Source: Klebsiella oxytoca NBRC 105695
Lineage (GTDB): Bacteria > Pseudomonadota > Gammaproteobacteria > Enterobacterales > Enterobacteriaceae
Assembly: GCF_001598695.1 (NCBI RefSeq)
Contig: NZ_BCZK01000012.1
Span: forward strand, 62,001 to 126,000
Direction: 5' to 3'
Length of the DNA: 64,000 nucleotides
The position numbers and the translations under genes were made by a program. Under the pieces are notes generated by a model. That model ran no database searches. It had not been told where the DNA came from and saw nothing but the letters and a program-made list of their open reading frames with translations. Position 1 is the first letter of the stretch, and every line of letters starts with the position of its first letter. Below are positions 20,628-30,326 of the stretch, in pieces.

Positions 20628-21905
20628 TTATAGCGCGAGGAAGACGCCTGCGATGGTGGCGCTCATCAGATTTGAGAGCGTACCCGCCGCCACCGCCCGC
20701 ATGCCCAGCTGTGCGATTTCCTGGCGGCGATTGGGCGCCATACCGCCTAAACCGCCAATCAGAATGGCAATGGATGACAGGTTGGCAAAACCGCAAAGGG
20801 CAAAGGAGATAATGGCCTTAGTGTGGGTTGAAATGACCTGCAAACCTGCGGCAGCCACCTCGGCGTCGGCTTTCAGATATTCGCCGAAATTCATATAGGC
20901 TACAAACTCATTGATGATCAGCTTCTGGCCGATAAATGAGCCGGCCACGGTGGCTTCACTCCATGGAACGCCAATCACCCACGCCAGCGGCGAGAAGACC
21001 CAGCCGAGAATCATTTGCAGCGACAGATCCGGGTAGTTAAACCAGCCGCCCACGCCGGAGAGGATCCCGTTAACCAGCGCAATCAGCGCGATAAACGCCA
21101 GCAGCATCGCGCCAACGTTAAGCGCCAGCTGCATCCCCGAAGCTGCCCCGGATGCGGCAGCATCCAGTACGTTTGCCGGCGCTTCCGGATCGGCGTCATT
21201 TTTTTCCAGCGCCGGGCTATCTTGCGGCTGCTCGGTTTCCGGCACGATAATTTTCGCAAACAGCAGGCCGCCCGGTGCCGCCATAAATGAAGCGGCAATC
21301 AGATATTCTAACGGTACGCCCATCTGGGCATAACCGGCCAGAACGGAGCCTGCGACCGAAGCCAGGCCCCCGCACATCACCGCAAATAGCTCAGAGCGCG
21401 TCATGGTGGCGATGTAAGGACGCACGACCAGCGGCGCTTCGGTCTGGCCAACAAAAATATTCGCCGTGGCAGAGAGCGATTCCGTGCGCGAGGTTTTCAG
21501 TACCGCGCGCAGCGCCCCGCCGAGTATGCGGATCACAAACTGCATAATGCCCAGGTAATAAAGCACGGCGATCAGCGATGAGAAGAAGACAATGACCGGC
21601 AGGACGCGCAGGGCAAAAACAAACCCGCCGCCGCCGAAGACCTCAAACATCTTGTCGGAAACCAGACCGCCGAAAATAAAGCCGATCCCTTCATTGCCGT
21701 AAGCAATCACGTTGGCAACGCCGTTAGACATGGCCAGCAGCGCCGTGCGCCCGGCCGGCACGTAGAGAATTAACGCGCCGATCCCCACCTGGATAATCCA
21801 GGCGCCGAGGACGGTGCGCAGGTTGATGGCTTTTCGATTACTGGAGAGGAGCACTGCGATGGCTAACAGCACCACCATGCCGATAAGTCCCATGATAATT
21901 TGCAT
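20628..21905 (-). CDS. CNT-family nucleoside transporter (NupC/NupX-like)
   Basis: 425-residue polytopic membrane protein of the concentrative nucleoside transporter family. Family motifs include [12 protein letters not shown], [43 protein letters not shown], and [11 protein letters not shown] in the C-terminal half, followed by [21 protein letters not shown]. It is closer to the YeiM/YeiJ group than to NupC by overall look; substrate is not settled. Its position immediately upstream of deoCABD on the same strand argues for (deoxy)nucleoside import. A minus-strand TATAAT at 21948-21953 is the likely -10. E. coli has yjjI-yjjW at this position instead. Confidence 0.88.
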   Translation of the reverse strand: MQIIMGLIGMVVLLAIAVLLSSNRKAINLRTVLGAWIIQVGIGALILYVPAGRTALLAMSNGVANVIAYGNEGIGFIFGGLVSDKMFEVFGGGGFVFALRVLPVIVFFSSLIAVLYYLGIMQFVIRILGGALRAVLKTSRTESLSATANIFVGQTEAPLVVRPYIATMTRSELFAVMCGGLASVAGSVLAGYAQMGVPLEYLIAASFMAAPGGLLFAKIIVPETEQPQDSPALEKNDADPEAPANVLDAAASGAASGMQLALNVGAMLLAFIALIALVNGILSGVGGWFNYPDLSLQMILGWVFSPLAWVIGVPWSEATVAGSFIGQKLIINEFVAYMNFGEYLKADAEVAAAGLQVISTHTKAIISFALCGFANLSSIAILIGGLGGMAPNRRQEIAQLGMRAVAAGTLSNLMSATIAGVFLAL

Positions 21906-22050
21906 ACAGAATCCCTGTGTATTGATAGTTCAGCGTAAAACCCCGCGATTATAACGGCATGGAACCATCACGCTCATCACAGCTCACACATTTTAGGCAA
22001 AACAATGAGATAAAAAGGCAGGAATGAGACACAAGTCACTCAATAAAAGG

Positions 22051-22830
22051 TTATAAAATAGCAAAAACCTCTTTTGTATTACAAAACATGGTATTAGCTA
22101 TCTCTTCAGCAGGCTCAGAGCGTAGCTCACATAAGGCGGTGAAGACGCGAGCCGCTTGCTCAGGCCTGTTCGGCTGCCCCTGGAAACCGTTTAACGGCAT
22201 ATCCGGCGCATCGGTCTCCAGTAACAGCGCAGAAAGTGGCAGCTGCGCCATCACATCGCGGGTCTTGCTGGCGCGCGGGTAGGTAATGGTACCGCCAACG
22301 CCGATTTTATAGCCCAGCTGGACAAAACGTTCGGCTTGCTGAAGACTACCGGCAAAACCGTGCACCACGCCGGTACGCGGTAAAGCGTGCTTTTTTAGCA
22401 GCATCGCCAGCTTGTCATGAGTGCGTCTGGAGTGGAGGATGACCGGCAAGTCGTAGCGTTTCGCCAGACGCAACTGCGCCTCCAGGAGAGAAATCTGGCG
22501 CTCGAACTGCGGATCTTCGCGATAGAGATCGAGGCCAATTTCCCCAACCGCGATCAGCTTAGCATCGCGTTTCGCCAGGCAGGCTTCAAGCCGCGCCAGA
22601 CTCTCTTCTTCATGCCGCTCAATTACTATCGGATGAAGCCCCAGGGCCGCGTAAAGCGGAGCATACTGCGCCGCCAGCCCTAATACGCGGGCAAAGTTAT
22701 CCGCTTCCGTCGCCGGTACGATGATTTGCCTCACGCCAGCCTGAGCCGCTCGGGCAATACTGGCAGTTTCGTCGCCGGTGAAAGGAGGGAAATCGAAGTG
22801 ACAGTGGGTATCAATAAATCGCAAGGTCAC
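22051..22830 (-). CDS. yjjV: TatD-family metal-dependent hydrolase YjjV
   Basis: 259-residue TIM-barrel hydrolase. Metal ligands: FIDTHCHFD at the N-terminus, GEIGLDLY, VILHSRR and VVHGFAG, and LLETDAPDMP near the C-terminus, all typical of TatD DNases. Physiological substrate unproven (TatD relatives are 3'-5' exonucleases). Its start overlaps the yjjU stop (ATGA), so the two are coupled. Confidence 0.93.
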   Translation of the reverse strand: MTLRFIDTHCHFDFPPFTGDETASIARAAQAGVRQIIVPATEADNFARVLGLAAQYAPLYAALGLHPIVIERHEEESLARLEACLAKRDAKLIAVGEIGLDLYREDPQFERQISLLEAQLRLAKRYDLPVILHSRRTHDKLAMLLKKHALPRTGVVHGFAGSLQQAERFVQLGYKIGVGGTITYPRASKTRDVMAQLPLSALLLETDAPDMPLNGFQGQPNRPEQAARVFTALCELRSEPAEEIANTMFCNTKEVFAIL

Positions 22831-23900
22831 GCGAGGTCCTCATTATCAAAGCTGGCATCATTGGCCTGCTCAGCCGCGATGACCGGAACCTGAGGGATCT
22901 CGTTGGCCACGGGCGCCGGCGGGATAACCACCGTTTTCGGTACCGCAATGCGTGGCGCATGACGCAGCAAAGGAGGCCTGTCGGCCAGCAGTTTACCGAC
23001 CGTAGCGAGGAAATAGCGCCCGCACTGGCGCCCGGTTTTGTAGTCTTCCAGTAAAGCAGGAAGACGGCTGCCTAACGCCATACTTTTCAATGGCTTCTGT
23101 GGATATATTTCCAGAATTCTCAGCTTACCCGGCGGCTTCTCAATGAACTCTTGCGTGGAGCGATAGGTGGTTTCGTGGTGCTGTACCAGATTCACAAACG
23201 GCTGCAGGCTACTTTCGCCAAGCCAGCGCTCCATCCGTTTAAACCACTGCGGGGTGTAGTACATCTGCGAAGGCACGGTGCGGATCACTACGATTGTTTG
23301 CGCGCCCCGACGGGCGGCCTCCTGCACCGGGATCGCATCGCTGACGCCGCCGTCCAGATAGCTCACCCCATCCAGCATAACGCCGCTGCGGTAAAAACCG
23401 GGAATCGCGCTGGAGGCGCGAATCAGATCGAGCCAGGTTTGCTGGGTAGGGGAAAAGTAGTTGGGCGTATAATCATCGCCGCGGCAGGCGCACATCCAGA
23501 ACTCTTTACCCTGAGCAAAACGGTCTTCAGCATAAGCCATCGCCAGCGGCATTTTTTTGGCGGTGCTGTCGACCAGCCAGTCGAGATCGATGAGGTTGCC
23601 TCCGCGGACAAAACGCATCGGGTCGAAAAACTCGCGGGCGGTGGTGTAGCGGGTGATCACCTTGCGGGCATAGCCAGGCTGGTTGCACAGATAGGCCGAG
23701 AGATTTTGCGCCCCGGCAGAGGTACCAAACAGCATATCGAACGGGTTAAATCCCGCGCGCATAAATTCGTCCAGCACCCCGGCGGTAAAAATGCCCCTCT
23801 GTCCCCCACCTTCGCACACTAGCGCAAGCCTGCCCGGCTGGAAGGGTTTAACAGATAACGGCGTAATGTTGCCCAACGTCACGGGAATTCGCTGCCCCAC
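22827..23900 (-). CDS. yjjU: Patatin-like phospholipase YjjU
   Basis: 357-residue patatin-family lipolytic enzyme. Oxyanion motif CEGGGQRGIF, nucleophile elbow GTSAG and catalytic DGG in SYLDGGVSDAIP are all present; Ser-Asp dyad therefore intact. The start codon is GTG (VGQRIPVTLGN), as the family N-terminus follows directly. Substrate unknown. Forms an operon with yjjV. Confidence 0.92.
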   Translation of the reverse strand: MGQRIPVTLGNITPLSVKPFQPGRLALVCEGGGQRGIFTAGVLDEFMRAGFNPFDMLFGTSAGAQNLSAYLCNQPGYARKVITRYTTAREFFDPMRFVRGGNLIDLDWLVDSTAKKMPLAMAYAEDRFAQGKEFWMCACRGDDYTPNYFSPTQQTWLDLIRASSAIPGFYRSGVMLDGVSYLDGGVSDAIPVQEAARRGAQTIVVIRTVPSQMYYTPQWFKRMERWLGESSLQPFVNLVQHHETTYRSTQEFIEKPPGKLRILEIYPQKPLKSMALGSRLPALLEDYKTGRQCGRYFLATVGKLLADRPPLLRHAPRIAVPKTVVIPPAPVANEIPQVPVIAAEQANDASFDNEDLA

Positions 23901-24020
23901 CCTGCTTTCCTGTCTGGCTTATTATAAAAACAAAGGTAACGCAATTTTTAACGCCCTGAAACAGAGAAAGCCAGTCTCATTGACTGGCTTTATGTAAGAC
24001 GGTATTTCACTGATTAGCGT

Positions 24021-24182
24021 CTAGGGACGTCGACGGCCGGTGAACAGGCTGACCAGGAACAGAATAATACCGACAACAAAGACAATTTTAGCAGCCCAGG
24101 CAGCGGTACCTGCCAGGCCACCAAAACCCAGAGCGGCGGCAATTAAAGCGATCACCAGAAAAATAATGCCCCATCTAAACAT
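24021..24182 (-). CDS. ytjA: Small hydrophobic membrane protein YtjA (DUF1328)
   Basis: 53-residue protein with two predicted membrane helices ([17 protein letters not shown] and [18 protein letters not shown]) and a basic C-terminus (TGRRRP). The ATG at 24182 has AAGGAGAG upstream and gives MFRWGIIF, the family start; the longer open frame to 24227 is rejected. Next to osmY as in E. coli. Function unknown, likely envelope stress related by context only. Confidence 0.92.
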   Translation of the reverse strand: MFRWGIIFLVIALIAAALGFGGLAGTAAWAAKIVFVVGIILFLVSLFTGRRRP

Positions 24183-24306
24183 ACGTCTCTCCTTACCATA
24201 GTTAATGACGGTCGATTTTCTGCGCACTCAGGCCGCGCATACACAACCCTGTGGTGCTACACATCCTGCGGAAAGACCGCAGAATAAATTCTTTTAATGA
24301 ATGGAT

Positions 24307-24918
24307 TTATTTAACGCTAAGATTGTTCTTCACGCTTTTGACGCCGGAAACGGCTTTAGCAATGCCTTCCGCACGTTCCGACTGCTTGCTGGACTCGACC
24401 GTGCCGGATAAATGTACGACGCCATCGGTGGTCTCAACTTTCACGTTACGCGACGGGACGATATCGTCAGCCAGTAATTTAGCTTTGATCTCGCTGGTCA
24501 CCGCGGTATCGCCCGCGTAGCCCTTCAGCGACGCTGATTTTTCGTTCTGCACGCTAAGCTTGTCGTTTACCGAGCTCACGCCTTCAACGGCTTTAGCTAC
24601 GCTAAGCGCTTGTTTATGCTGCTCTGAACTATCAACTGTACCGCTTAACGTGACGACTTTATTTTCCGTTTTCACCGAGATATCGGTGCTGCGAATATCC
24701 TTATGATCGATCAGCGCCGCTTTCACCCTGGCGGTGATGGTGCTGTCGTCCATAAAGTTTCCGACTTTGTTCATCGAATTATCAACGGCTTGACCGGCAT
24801 TGCTGGCTGCAGATTTTGCGCTGTCTACGGTCGAGTTTTCTGCATACGCCGAAGCGCTGATTATTGCTGAGCCCAGGAAGAGGGCCAGGAGTGTCTTGCC
24901 GCTCTTAAGTCTTGTCAT
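24307..24918 (-). CDS. osmY: Periplasmic osmotically inducible BON-domain protein OsmY
   Basis: 203-residue secreted protein. Signal peptide at 1-26 (ending SASAYA), then two BON domains at about residues 55-123 and 136-203 (each with the V-x-L-S-G-T-V core: [11 protein letters not shown] and [11 protein letters not shown]). In E. coli it is a RpoS-dependent, osmotically induced chaperone-like protein; no RpoS-specific promoter was resolved here. Upstream of ytjA on the same strand. Confidence 0.96.
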   Translation of the reverse strand: MTRLKSGKTLLALFLGSAIISASAYAENSTVDSAKSAASNAGQAVDNSMNKVGNFMDDSTITARVKAALIDHKDIRSTDISVKTENKVVTLSGTVDSSEQHKQALSVAKAVEGVSSVNDKLSVQNEKSASLKGYAGDTAVTSEIKAKLLADDIVPSRNVKVETTDGVVHLSGTVESSKQSERAEGIAKAVSGVKSVKNNLSVK

Positions 24919-25092
24919 CGTCGTTCCTCGTTATATCTAAGCAGGTAAAGCAAAATAAGTAGTCTATTAAGCCAGGATTCCAAAAATTACTTATTAAATG
25001 TAGTAGATACACGGAAGAGTGCGGCATGAACGGGTAAAAAAGCAGGCAAAACGGTAAGAATTAAGAACTTTCCAGATAGGGGCTTCTGAAAG

Positions 25093-25127
25093 AAAAACGA
25101 CGTGGAGCGCGGCGAAAACCGCGCTCC
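25093..25127 (-). terminator. Terminator of prfC
   Basis: Minus strand GGAGCGCGG-TTTTCG-CCGCGCTCC, a 9-bp GC stem just 9 bp after the prfC stop codon, then ACGTCG and TTTTT. The U-run is six bases from the stem, so slightly non-standard but likely effective. Confidence 0.8.
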
Positions 25128-25135
25128 GGAGAGGA

Positions 25136-26725
25136 TTAGTGCTCGCGAGTTTTACGGAACTGGACGTCAGGATAACGCTCCTGCGTCAGGTTCAGGTTAA
25201 CCATGGTCGGGGCGATGTAGGTCAGATTATCGCCGCCATCGAGCGCCAGCTGAATTTCGTTCTTACGCTTAAACTCTTCGAATTTCTTCGCGTCGCTGCA
25301 TTCCACCCAGCGGGCGGTGGCGACGTTGACCGACTCGTAGATCGCCTCAACGTTGTATTCGCTCTTCAGGCGAGCGACGACGACGTCAAACTGCAGTACC
25401 CCCACCGCGCCGACGATCAGATCGTTATTGGCGATCGGACGGAACACCTGCACCGCGCCTTCTTCAGAAAGCTGAACCAGACCCTTCAGCAGCTGTTTCT
25501 GCTTGAGCGGATCTTTCAGGCGAATGCGGCGGAACAGTTCCGGGGCGAAGTTCGGGATACCGGTGAACTTCATCATTTCACCCTGGGTGAAGGTATCGCC
25601 AATCTGGATGGTGCCGTGGTTATGCAGACCCAGGATATCGCCCGGATACGCTTCTTCCACATGCGAACGGTCGCCGGCCATGAAGGTCAGCGCGTCGGAG
25701 ATCACCACATCCTTGCCGATACGCACCTGGCGCATCTTCATGCCCTTCTCGTACTTACCGGAAACCACGCGCATAAAGGCCACGCGGTCGCGGTGTTTCG
25801 GGTCCATGTTGGCCTGAATTTTAAAGACAAAGCCGGTGAACTTCTCTTCCGAGGCTTCCACGGTGCGGGTATCGGTTTTACGCGGCATCGGCGCAGGCGC
25901 CCACTCCACTAAACCGTCCAGCATATGGTCAACGCCGAAGTTACCCAGCGCGGTTCCGAAGAATACCGGCGTAATTTCGCCCGCCAGGAACAGATCTTTA
26001 TCGAATTCGTTAGACGCGCCCTGCACCAGCTCCAGCTCGTCGCGCAGCTGCTGCGCCAGGTCTTCACCCACCGCCGCGTCCAGATCCGGGTTATTTAACC
26101 CTTTAACGATGCGCACTTCCTGGATAGTGTGACCTTTACCGGTCTGGTAGAGATAGGTTTCATCTTTATAGAGGTGGTAAACGCCCTTGAACAGCTTGCC
26201 GCAGCCAATGGGCCAGGTGATCGGCGCGCAGCCGATTTTCAGCTCGTTTTCCACTTCATCCAGCAGCTCCATCGGGTCGCGGATGTCACGGTCAAGTTTG
26301 TTCATAAACGTCAGGATCGGCGTATCGCGCAGACGGGTGACTTCCATCAGCTTACGGGTACGATCCTCAACGCCTTTCGCGGCATCAATAACCATCAGAC
26401 AGCAGTCCACCGCCGTCAGCGTACGATAGGTATCTTCGGAGAAGTCTTCGTGCCCCGGAGTATCCAGCAGATTGACCAGACAGTCGTGATACGGGAACTG
26501 CATTACGGAAGTGGTAATGGAGATACCGCGCTGCTTTTCCATTTCCATCCAGTCAGACTTCGCATGCTGACTGGAGCCGCGGCCTTTTACCGTACCGGCG
26601 GTCTGAATAGCCTGTCCGAATAACAGCACCTTTTCAGTAATGGTCGTTTTACCGGCATCCGGGTGAGAAATAATGGCAAAAGTGCGGCGCTTGGCCACCT
26701 CCTGCAAATAAGGAGACAACGTCAT
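25136..26725 (-). CDS. prfC: Peptide chain release factor 3
   Basis: 529-residue GTPase that recycles RF1/RF2 from the ribosome after termination. G1 [10 protein letters not shown] (19-28), G2 [10 protein letters not shown]3 [13 protein letters not shown]4 MNKLDRD, G5 region SNEFDKDLF. The C-terminal domain III (FRKTREH end) matches E. coli RF3. An imperfect hairpin (CGCGGC...GCCGCG) sits in the leader just upstream. Downstream of yjjG but with a 92-bp gap, so probably separately transcribed. Confidence 0.97.
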   Translation of the reverse strand: MTLSPYLQEVAKRRTFAIISHPDAGKTTITEKVLLFGQAIQTAGTVKGRGSSQHAKSDWMEMEKQRGISITTSVMQFPYHDCLVNLLDTPGHEDFSEDTYRTLTAVDCCLMVIDAAKGVEDRTRKLMEVTRLRDTPILTFMNKLDRDIRDPMELLDEVENELKIGCAPITWPIGCGKLFKGVYHLYKDETYLYQTGKGHTIQEVRIVKGLNNPDLDAAVGEDLAQQLRDELELVQGASNEFDKDLFLAGEITPVFFGTALGNFGVDHMLDGLVEWAPAPMPRKTDTRTVEASEEKFTGFVFKIQANMDPKHRDRVAFMRVVSGKYEKGMKMRQVRIGKDVVISDALTFMAGDRSHVEEAYPGDILGLHNHGTIQIGDTFTQGEMMKFTGIPNFAPELFRRIRLKDPLKQKQLLKGLVQLSEEGAVQVFRPIANNDLIVGAVGVLQFDVVVARLKSEYNVEAIYESVNVATARWVECSDAKKFEEFKRKNEIQLALDGGDNLTYIAPTMVNLNLTQERYPDVQFRKTREH

Positions 26726-26817
26726 AATTCAATCTTCTTAGTAAACGCGGCAATGCGCCGCGCATGTTGAATACGAAAAAATTGCGGCTATTTTACCCAT
26801 CAATGGGGGGGAGGCAA

Positions 26818-27495
26818 TCAGTGTTTACACAGGAGTTGCTCCAGTTCGCTTAAAGAGGTGACCGTCCAGTCCGCGCGGAGGTCGGCGGGCAACTCGCGTT
26901 GATGAGGGTTAAACCAGCAGGTGGCCAGGCCGGCATTCACGCCGCCGCGAATATCAGATTCCGCCGTATCACCCACCATCAGCACCCGTGCACGATCGGG
27001 GTTGCCCGCCTGCGCCAGGGCATAATCAAAGATGCGCGCATCCGGTTTAGCGACCCCAACCTCTTCGGAAATAATCAGTAAATCAAAATGATCGCGTAAC
27101 CCGGTACGTTCAAGACGCGTCTGCTGTAGCGAGGTAAAACCGTTGGTGATGATGCCCATTTTCACCTTACCCTGCAACGAATCCAGCAGCGACACCGCGC
27201 CCGGCAGCGGCGAGCAGATCTCCGCCATCGCGTTCATAAACGCGGCGTTCAGCTCACCAGGAGGGACGTTCAGGCGCTCCGCCCAACCGTCAAAGCGCTG
27301 ATGCTGCAGCTGAAGAGAAGTGATAGCGCCGTTCTGATAATCCACCCACAGCGGCTTATTCACGGCCTGGTAGTCCTGAAAATCCTCTGCGGAAAAGGTC
27401 ACGCTATAGTCGAGAAACATCCGCTGTAGGCCGCTAAACGAGTCAAACGTAAATAACGTTTCATCGGCATCAAAGAAAATCCAGTCCCACTTCAT
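26818..27495 (-). CDS. yjjG: HAD-family pyrimidine nucleotidase YjjG
   Basis: 225-residue HAD phosphatase. Motif [13 protein letters not shown] (Asp nucleophile), motif II IITNGF, motif III Lys in [14 protein letters not shown], motif [20 protein letters not shown]. coli YjjG removes phosphate from non-canonical pyrimidine nucleotides such as 5-fluoro-dUMP. Last gene of holD-rimI-yjjG, 14 bp after rimI. Confidence 0.95.
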   Translation of the reverse strand: MKWDWIFFDADETLFTFDSFSGLQRMFLDYSVTFSAEDFQDYQAVNKPLWVDYQNGAITSLQLQHQRFDGWAERLNVPPGELNAAFMNAMAEICSPLPGAVSLLDSLQGKVKMGIITNGFTSLQQTRLERTGLRDHFDLLIISEEVGVAKPDARIFDYALAQAGNPDRARVLMVGDTAESDIRGGVNAGLATCWFNPHQRELPADLRADWTVTSLSELEQLLCKH

Positions 27496-27509
27496 CGTAT
27501 CACCTTGTC

Positions 27510-27956
27510 TTACATACTGATTGGCAGTGCCATAATAATGGCGTCCTCACGTCCGTCGACCGTGGGGTAATAGTTGCGGCGAATCGTCGCCTCGTTAAAG
27601 CCTAAGCTTTCATAGAGCGCGATGGCGGCGACGTTAGACGCGCGCACCTCCAGCCACAGCGTGACGACGCCGCGTTTTTCTATTTCATCAATCACCTGCT
27701 CCAGCAGCGCTCTGCCCAGACCGCGACGCTGAAAAGCGGGATCGACGGCGATATTAAACAGCGTCGCCTCGTCGAGCACGATTTGCGTAATAGCAAAGGC
27801 CGCCATCTCCCCGTCTACGGACAGCTGAAGATTCAAATAGCGATCGCCCTGATTGCTGGCAAACGTCTGCTCGCTCCAGGGGAAAGCGTGGGCGCGCGTT
27901 TCAATTTGCCAGGCCCGAGGCAAATCAGCCGCGTTGAGGGTAGAAATCGTGTTCAT
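27510..27956 (-). CDS. rimI: Ribosomal protein S18 alanine N-acetyltransferase RimI
   Basis: 148-residue GNAT enzyme that acetylates the N-terminal Ala of S18. Acetyl-CoA loop [10 protein letters not shown], catalytic region with Glu and Tyr in [12 protein letters not shown] and [16 protein letters not shown]. The ATG at 27956 gives the family start [13 protein letters not shown]; it lies inside holD, with a 32-bp overlap that suggests translational coupling. Longer in-frame reading to 28013 is rejected. Confidence 0.95.
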   Translation of the reverse strand: MNTISTLNAADLPRAWQIETRAHAFPWSEQTFASNQGDRYLNLQLSVDGEMAAFAITQIVLDEATLFNIAVDPAFQRRGLGRALLEQVIDEIEKRGVVTLWLEVRASNVAAIALYESLGFNEATIRRNYYPTVDGREDAIIMALPISM

Positions 27957-28338
27957 GTGAGCAGATCTGTTGCCAGAGCGCCATGCGAGCAGGCGTACTG
28001 GTCTGAAGTTCATCGAAAGCGGGCGTGGATAGCTGCGCGCCCGCCAGCATCAGCGGCGTGTCCGTACCCAGCCGCCAGCTATTACAGCGTGCGTCCTGAG
28101 GCAACATCGCCACGCGCTCAGGCGTCAACTGCATTACCTGCTCCGGCGTCAGGGACAGCGTGCGCAGAATATCGCGGATAAGCGGTTCGGTCAGCGATGG
28201 CGGTTCTTCCGCCACCATCACCAGACGAATGTGTCCAGGAAGCGAGATAGCGATTTCACCCTGTAACGCCCCAGGACGACGCAGCGACCACTGGGTAATA
28301 CCCAGCTGCTGTAATTGCCAGTCTCGTCGGGATGTCAT
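27925..28338 (-). CDS. holD: DNA polymerase III psi subunit HolD
   Basis: 137-residue clamp-loader accessory subunit that links chi (HolC) and SSB to the tau/gamma complex. N-terminus MTSRRDWQLQQLGITQWSLRRPGALQGEIAI matches the tau/gamma-binding peptide of the family. First gene of holD-rimI-yjjG and divergent from rsmC across 158 bp that holds a 19-bp palindrome. Confidence 0.95.
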   Translation of the reverse strand: MTSRRDWQLQQLGITQWSLRRPGALQGEIAISLPGHIRLVMVAEEPPSLTEPLIRDILRTLSLTPEQVMQLTPERVAMLPQDARCNSWRLGTDTPLMLAGAQLSTPAFDELQTSTPARMALWQQICSHEHDFYPQRG

Positions 28339-28373
28339 AGCGAAACACTCCTGTTAATTAAGCGCGCAATATA

Positions 28374-28392
28374 GCAAATACGTCGTATTTGC
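28374..28392. promoter_or_regulatory. 19-bp perfect palindrome between holD and rsmC
   Basis: GCAAATACG-T-CGTATTTGC, a perfect 9-1-9 inverted repeat 36 bp upstream of holD and 105 bp upstream of rsmC. It looks like an operator for an unidentified dimeric regulator or a cruciform-prone site; it does not match CRP, Fur, LexA or PurR sites. A TATAAT at 28462-28467 is the likely rsmC -10. Confidence 0.4.
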
Positions 28393-28496
28393 GCCAACAA
28401 ACTACGCGGCGGCCGGAGCGCATCCCGCCGCCAACAAAGAGGCAGGCTGAAAGATAACGTGTATAATCGGCGCCAGTCTTAATGAAGGAGTGTTTC

Positions 28497-29525
28497 ATGT
28501 CCGCTTTTACCCCGGCAAGTGAAGTCTTGCTGCGCCACAGTGATGATTTCGAGTCCGCCCGCGTTCTGTTTGCCGGTGACCTGCAGGATGACCTGCCCGC
28601 TCGTCTGGATACGGCTGCCAGCCGCGCCCATACCCAGCAGTTTCACCACTGGCAGGTACTGAGCCGCCAGATGGCTGAAAACGCCCGTTTTAGCCTGGTC
28701 GCGGAAGCCAGCGATGTTGCCGATTGCGATACGCTGATCTACTACTGGCCAAAAAACAAACCCGAAGCTCAGTTTCAGCTGATGAATCTGCTTTCCCTGC
28801 TGCCGGTCGGTATTGATATTTTCGTGGTTGGCGAAAACCGCAGCGGCGTGCGCAGCGCCGAGCAGATGCTGGCGGAATATGCGCCGCTGACTAAAGTCGA
28901 CAGCGCGCGCCGCTGTGGTCTCTATCACGGTCGTCTGGAAAAACAGCCGGCCTTCGATCCCGAGCAGTTCTGGGGCGAGTATCCGCTGGAAAATCTGACG
29001 ATTAAAACGCTGCCGGGCGTCTTCAGCCGCGATGGCCTGGATATTGGTAGCCAGCTGCTGCTTTCAACCCTGACGCCGCACACCAAAGGTAAAGTATTGG
29101 ACGTCGGCTGCGGCGCCGGCGTACTGGCAACCGTGCTGGCCAGCCACTCGCCTAAAGTCCGCTTATCCTTATGCGACGTCAGCGCCCCGGCAGTTGAAGC
29201 CAGCCGCGCCACGCTCGCCGCTAACGGTATCGAAGGGGAAGTATTCGCCAGCAATGTATTTTCCGAAGTGAACGGCCGCTTCGATATGATTATCTCCAAT
29301 CCTCCTTTCCACGATGGTCTGCAGACCAGCCTGGAAGCCGCTCAGACCCTGATTCGCGGCGCCGTTCGGCATTTGAACAGCGGCGGAGAGCTACGCATCG
29401 TCGCCAACGCCTTCTTGCCCTATCCGAATGTGCTGGATGAGATCTTCGGCTTCCATGAAGTGATTGCCCAGACGGGCCGCTTTAAGGTTTACCGGACGGT
29501 GATGACGCGTCAGGCCAGGAAATAG
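28497..29525 (+). CDS. rsmC: 16S rRNA m2G1207 methyltransferase RsmC
   Basis: 342-residue SAM-dependent enzyme that methylates G1207 of 16S rRNA. It has an inactive N-terminal methyltransferase-like domain and an active C-terminal domain with SAM loop [16 protein letters not shown] and catalytic ISNPPFHDG. The ATG at 28497 with GAAGGAG upstream gives [18 protein letters not shown]. The open frame from 28482 is not used. Followed by a hairpin and the tRNA-Leu promoter. Confidence 0.97.
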   Translation: MSAFTPASEVLLRHSDDFESARVLFAGDLQDDLPARLDTAASRAHTQQFHHWQVLSRQMAENARFSLVAEASDVADCDTLIYYWPKNKPEAQFQLMNLLSLLPVGIDIFVVGENRSGVRSAEQMLAEYAPLTKVDSARRCGLYHGRLEKQPAFDPEQFWGEYPLENLTIKTLPGVFSRDGLDIGSQLLLSTLTPHTKGKVLDVGCGAGVLATVLASHSPKVRLSLCDVSAPAVEASRATLAANGIEGEVFASNVFSEVNGRFDMIISNPPFHDGLQTSLEAAQTLIRGAVRHLNSGGELRIVANAFLPYPNVLDEIFGFHEVIAQTGRFKVYRTVMTRQARK

Positions 29526-29536
29526 TCCCGCGTTTT

Positions 29537-29565
29537 TTCGGCGACAGCAGACGCTCGTCGCCGAA
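29537..29565 (+). terminator. Hairpin after rsmC, probable terminator
   Basis: TTCGGCGAC (29537-29545) pairs with GTCGCCGAA (29557-29565), a 9-bp stem 11 bp after the rsmC stop, followed by CTTTA. The U-tract is weak but position fits rsmC termination ahead of the tRNA promoter. Confidence 0.5.
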
Positions 29566-29623
29566 CTTTACCCTCTCAGTCGCCCATTTTTGCAACAATC
29601 AATCCAACTGATACAATTAACTA

Positions 29624-29651
29624 TTGACGAATAGCTGAAAACCACTAGAAT
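29624..29651 (+). promoter_or_regulatory. Promoter of the tRNA-Leu operon (stringent type)
   Basis: TTGACG (29624-29629), 16-bp spacer, TAGAAT (29646-29651), then the GC-rich discriminator GCGCCTCCG. Such a discriminator is typical of stable-RNA promoters repressed by ppGpp. It lies 41 bp ahead of the first tRNA. Confidence 0.85.
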
Positions 29652-29692
29652 GCGCCTCCGTGGTAACGATACTTTTATAGTGTCGATGGTAT

Positions 29693-29779
29693 GCGAAGGT
29701 GGCGGAATTGGTAGACGCGCTAGCTTCAGGTGTTAGTGTCCTTACGGACGTGGGGGTTCAAGTCCCCCCCCTCGCACCA
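29693..29779 (+). tRNA. leuQ: tRNA-Leu (CAG), copy 1
   Basis: 87-nt class II tRNA, GCGAAGGTGGCGGAATTGG start, anticodon loop CTTCAGGT with CAG anticodon, long variable arm, and TTCAAGTCC T-loop with encoded 3' CCA. Reads CUG leucine codons. First of three near-identical tandem copies at the same chromosomal place as E. coli leuQPV. Individual gene symbols among the three follow E. coli order and are tentative. Confidence 0.95.
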
Positions 29780-29807
29780 TAATCCACGTTGATATTGCTC
29801 GCACTGG

Positions 29808-29894
29808 GCGAAGGTGGCGGAATTGGTAGACGCGCTAGCTTCAGGTGTTAGTGTTCTTACGGACGTGGGGGTTCAAGTCCCCCCCCTCGCACCA
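29808..29894 (+). tRNA. leuP: tRNA-Leu (CAG), copy 2 with variable-arm variant
   Basis: 87-nt copy with CAG anticodon and encoded CCA. It differs from copies 1 and 3 by one base in the variable arm: GTGTTCTTACGGAC instead of GTGTCCTTACGGAC, which replaces a C-G pair by a U-G wobble. Spaced 28 bp from copy 1. Confidence 0.95.
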
Positions 29895-29925
29895 ACGAGG
29901 CGATATCAAAAATTAAGAATACTGT

Positions 29926-30012
29926 GCGAAGGTGGCGGAATTGGTAGACGCGCTAGCTTCAGGTGTTAGTGTCCTTACGGACGTGGGGGTTCAAGTCCCC
30001 CCCCTCGCACCA
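29926..30012 (+). tRNA. leuV: tRNA-Leu (CAG), copy 3
   Basis: 87-nt copy identical in the visible sequence to copy 1, with CAG anticodon and encoded CCA; 31 bp after copy 2. The three genes form one transcription unit behind the promoter at 29624. Confidence 0.95.
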
Positions 30013-30031
30013 ATATTCTTACCCTTCTGCT

Positions 30032-30271
30032 TTATCCCATCAGCCTCAAATTCAGCAATATCAGCATTATTCCACCGATCAGCGCCACGCATGATGGCAG
30101 CAAAACAAAATGCCGTAGCTGCCGGTGCCAAATCATCATCGCTGACATCAGCATTCCCAAAGTGACCAATCCACGCCAGGCATCTACCGACAAATCGGCA
30201 AACCCGAGGGCGGCAAGCACTACGCCAGGGATCAACACGCCCCATCCACTCCCTAAAGTTCGCTGCAACAT
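30032..30271 (-). CDS. yjjZ: Small membrane protein YjjZ (DUF1435)
   Basis: 79-residue hydrophobic protein, MLQRTLGSGWGVLIPGVVLAALGFADLSVDAW at the start and at least two further membrane segments. The ATG at 30271 has GAGAGGCG upstream; the frame is open to 30352 but that would read across the Fur box. Located between fhuF side and the tRNA-Leu genes as yjjZ is in E. coli. Function unknown; predicted iron-regulated from the Fur box upstream. Identification rests on position and size as much as sequence memory. Confidence 0.78.
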   Translation of the reverse strand: MLQRTLGSGWGVLIPGVVLAALGFADLSVDAWRGLVTLGMLMSAMMIWHRQLRHFVLLPSCVALIGGIMLILLNLRLMG

Positions 30272-30311
30272 GATTTCGCCTCTCACAACGATAATGATAA
30301 CCAATACCATA

Positions 30312-30326
30312 TGATAATTTTTATCA
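30312..30326. promoter_or_regulatory. Fur box upstream of yjjZ
   Basis: TGATAATTTTTATCA matches the 7-1-7 Fur consensus TGATAAT-N-ATTATCA at all but one base. A further GATAATGATAA half-site lies at 30290-30300. It is 41 bp upstream of the yjjZ ATG and about 208 bp upstream of the divergent diguanylate cyclase gene, so either could be controlled. Confidence 0.75.

Noticed and set aside
21966-21988. CRP-like half-sites upstream of the CNT transporter
   Set aside because: Two TGTGA half-sites are present but neither has a matching TCACA partner at the right spacing.
29932-30165. 77-residue open frame starting in the third tRNA-Leu
   Set aside because: It reads through the tRNA itself and then the antisense strand of yjjZ; a known artefact of tRNA-Leu sequence.
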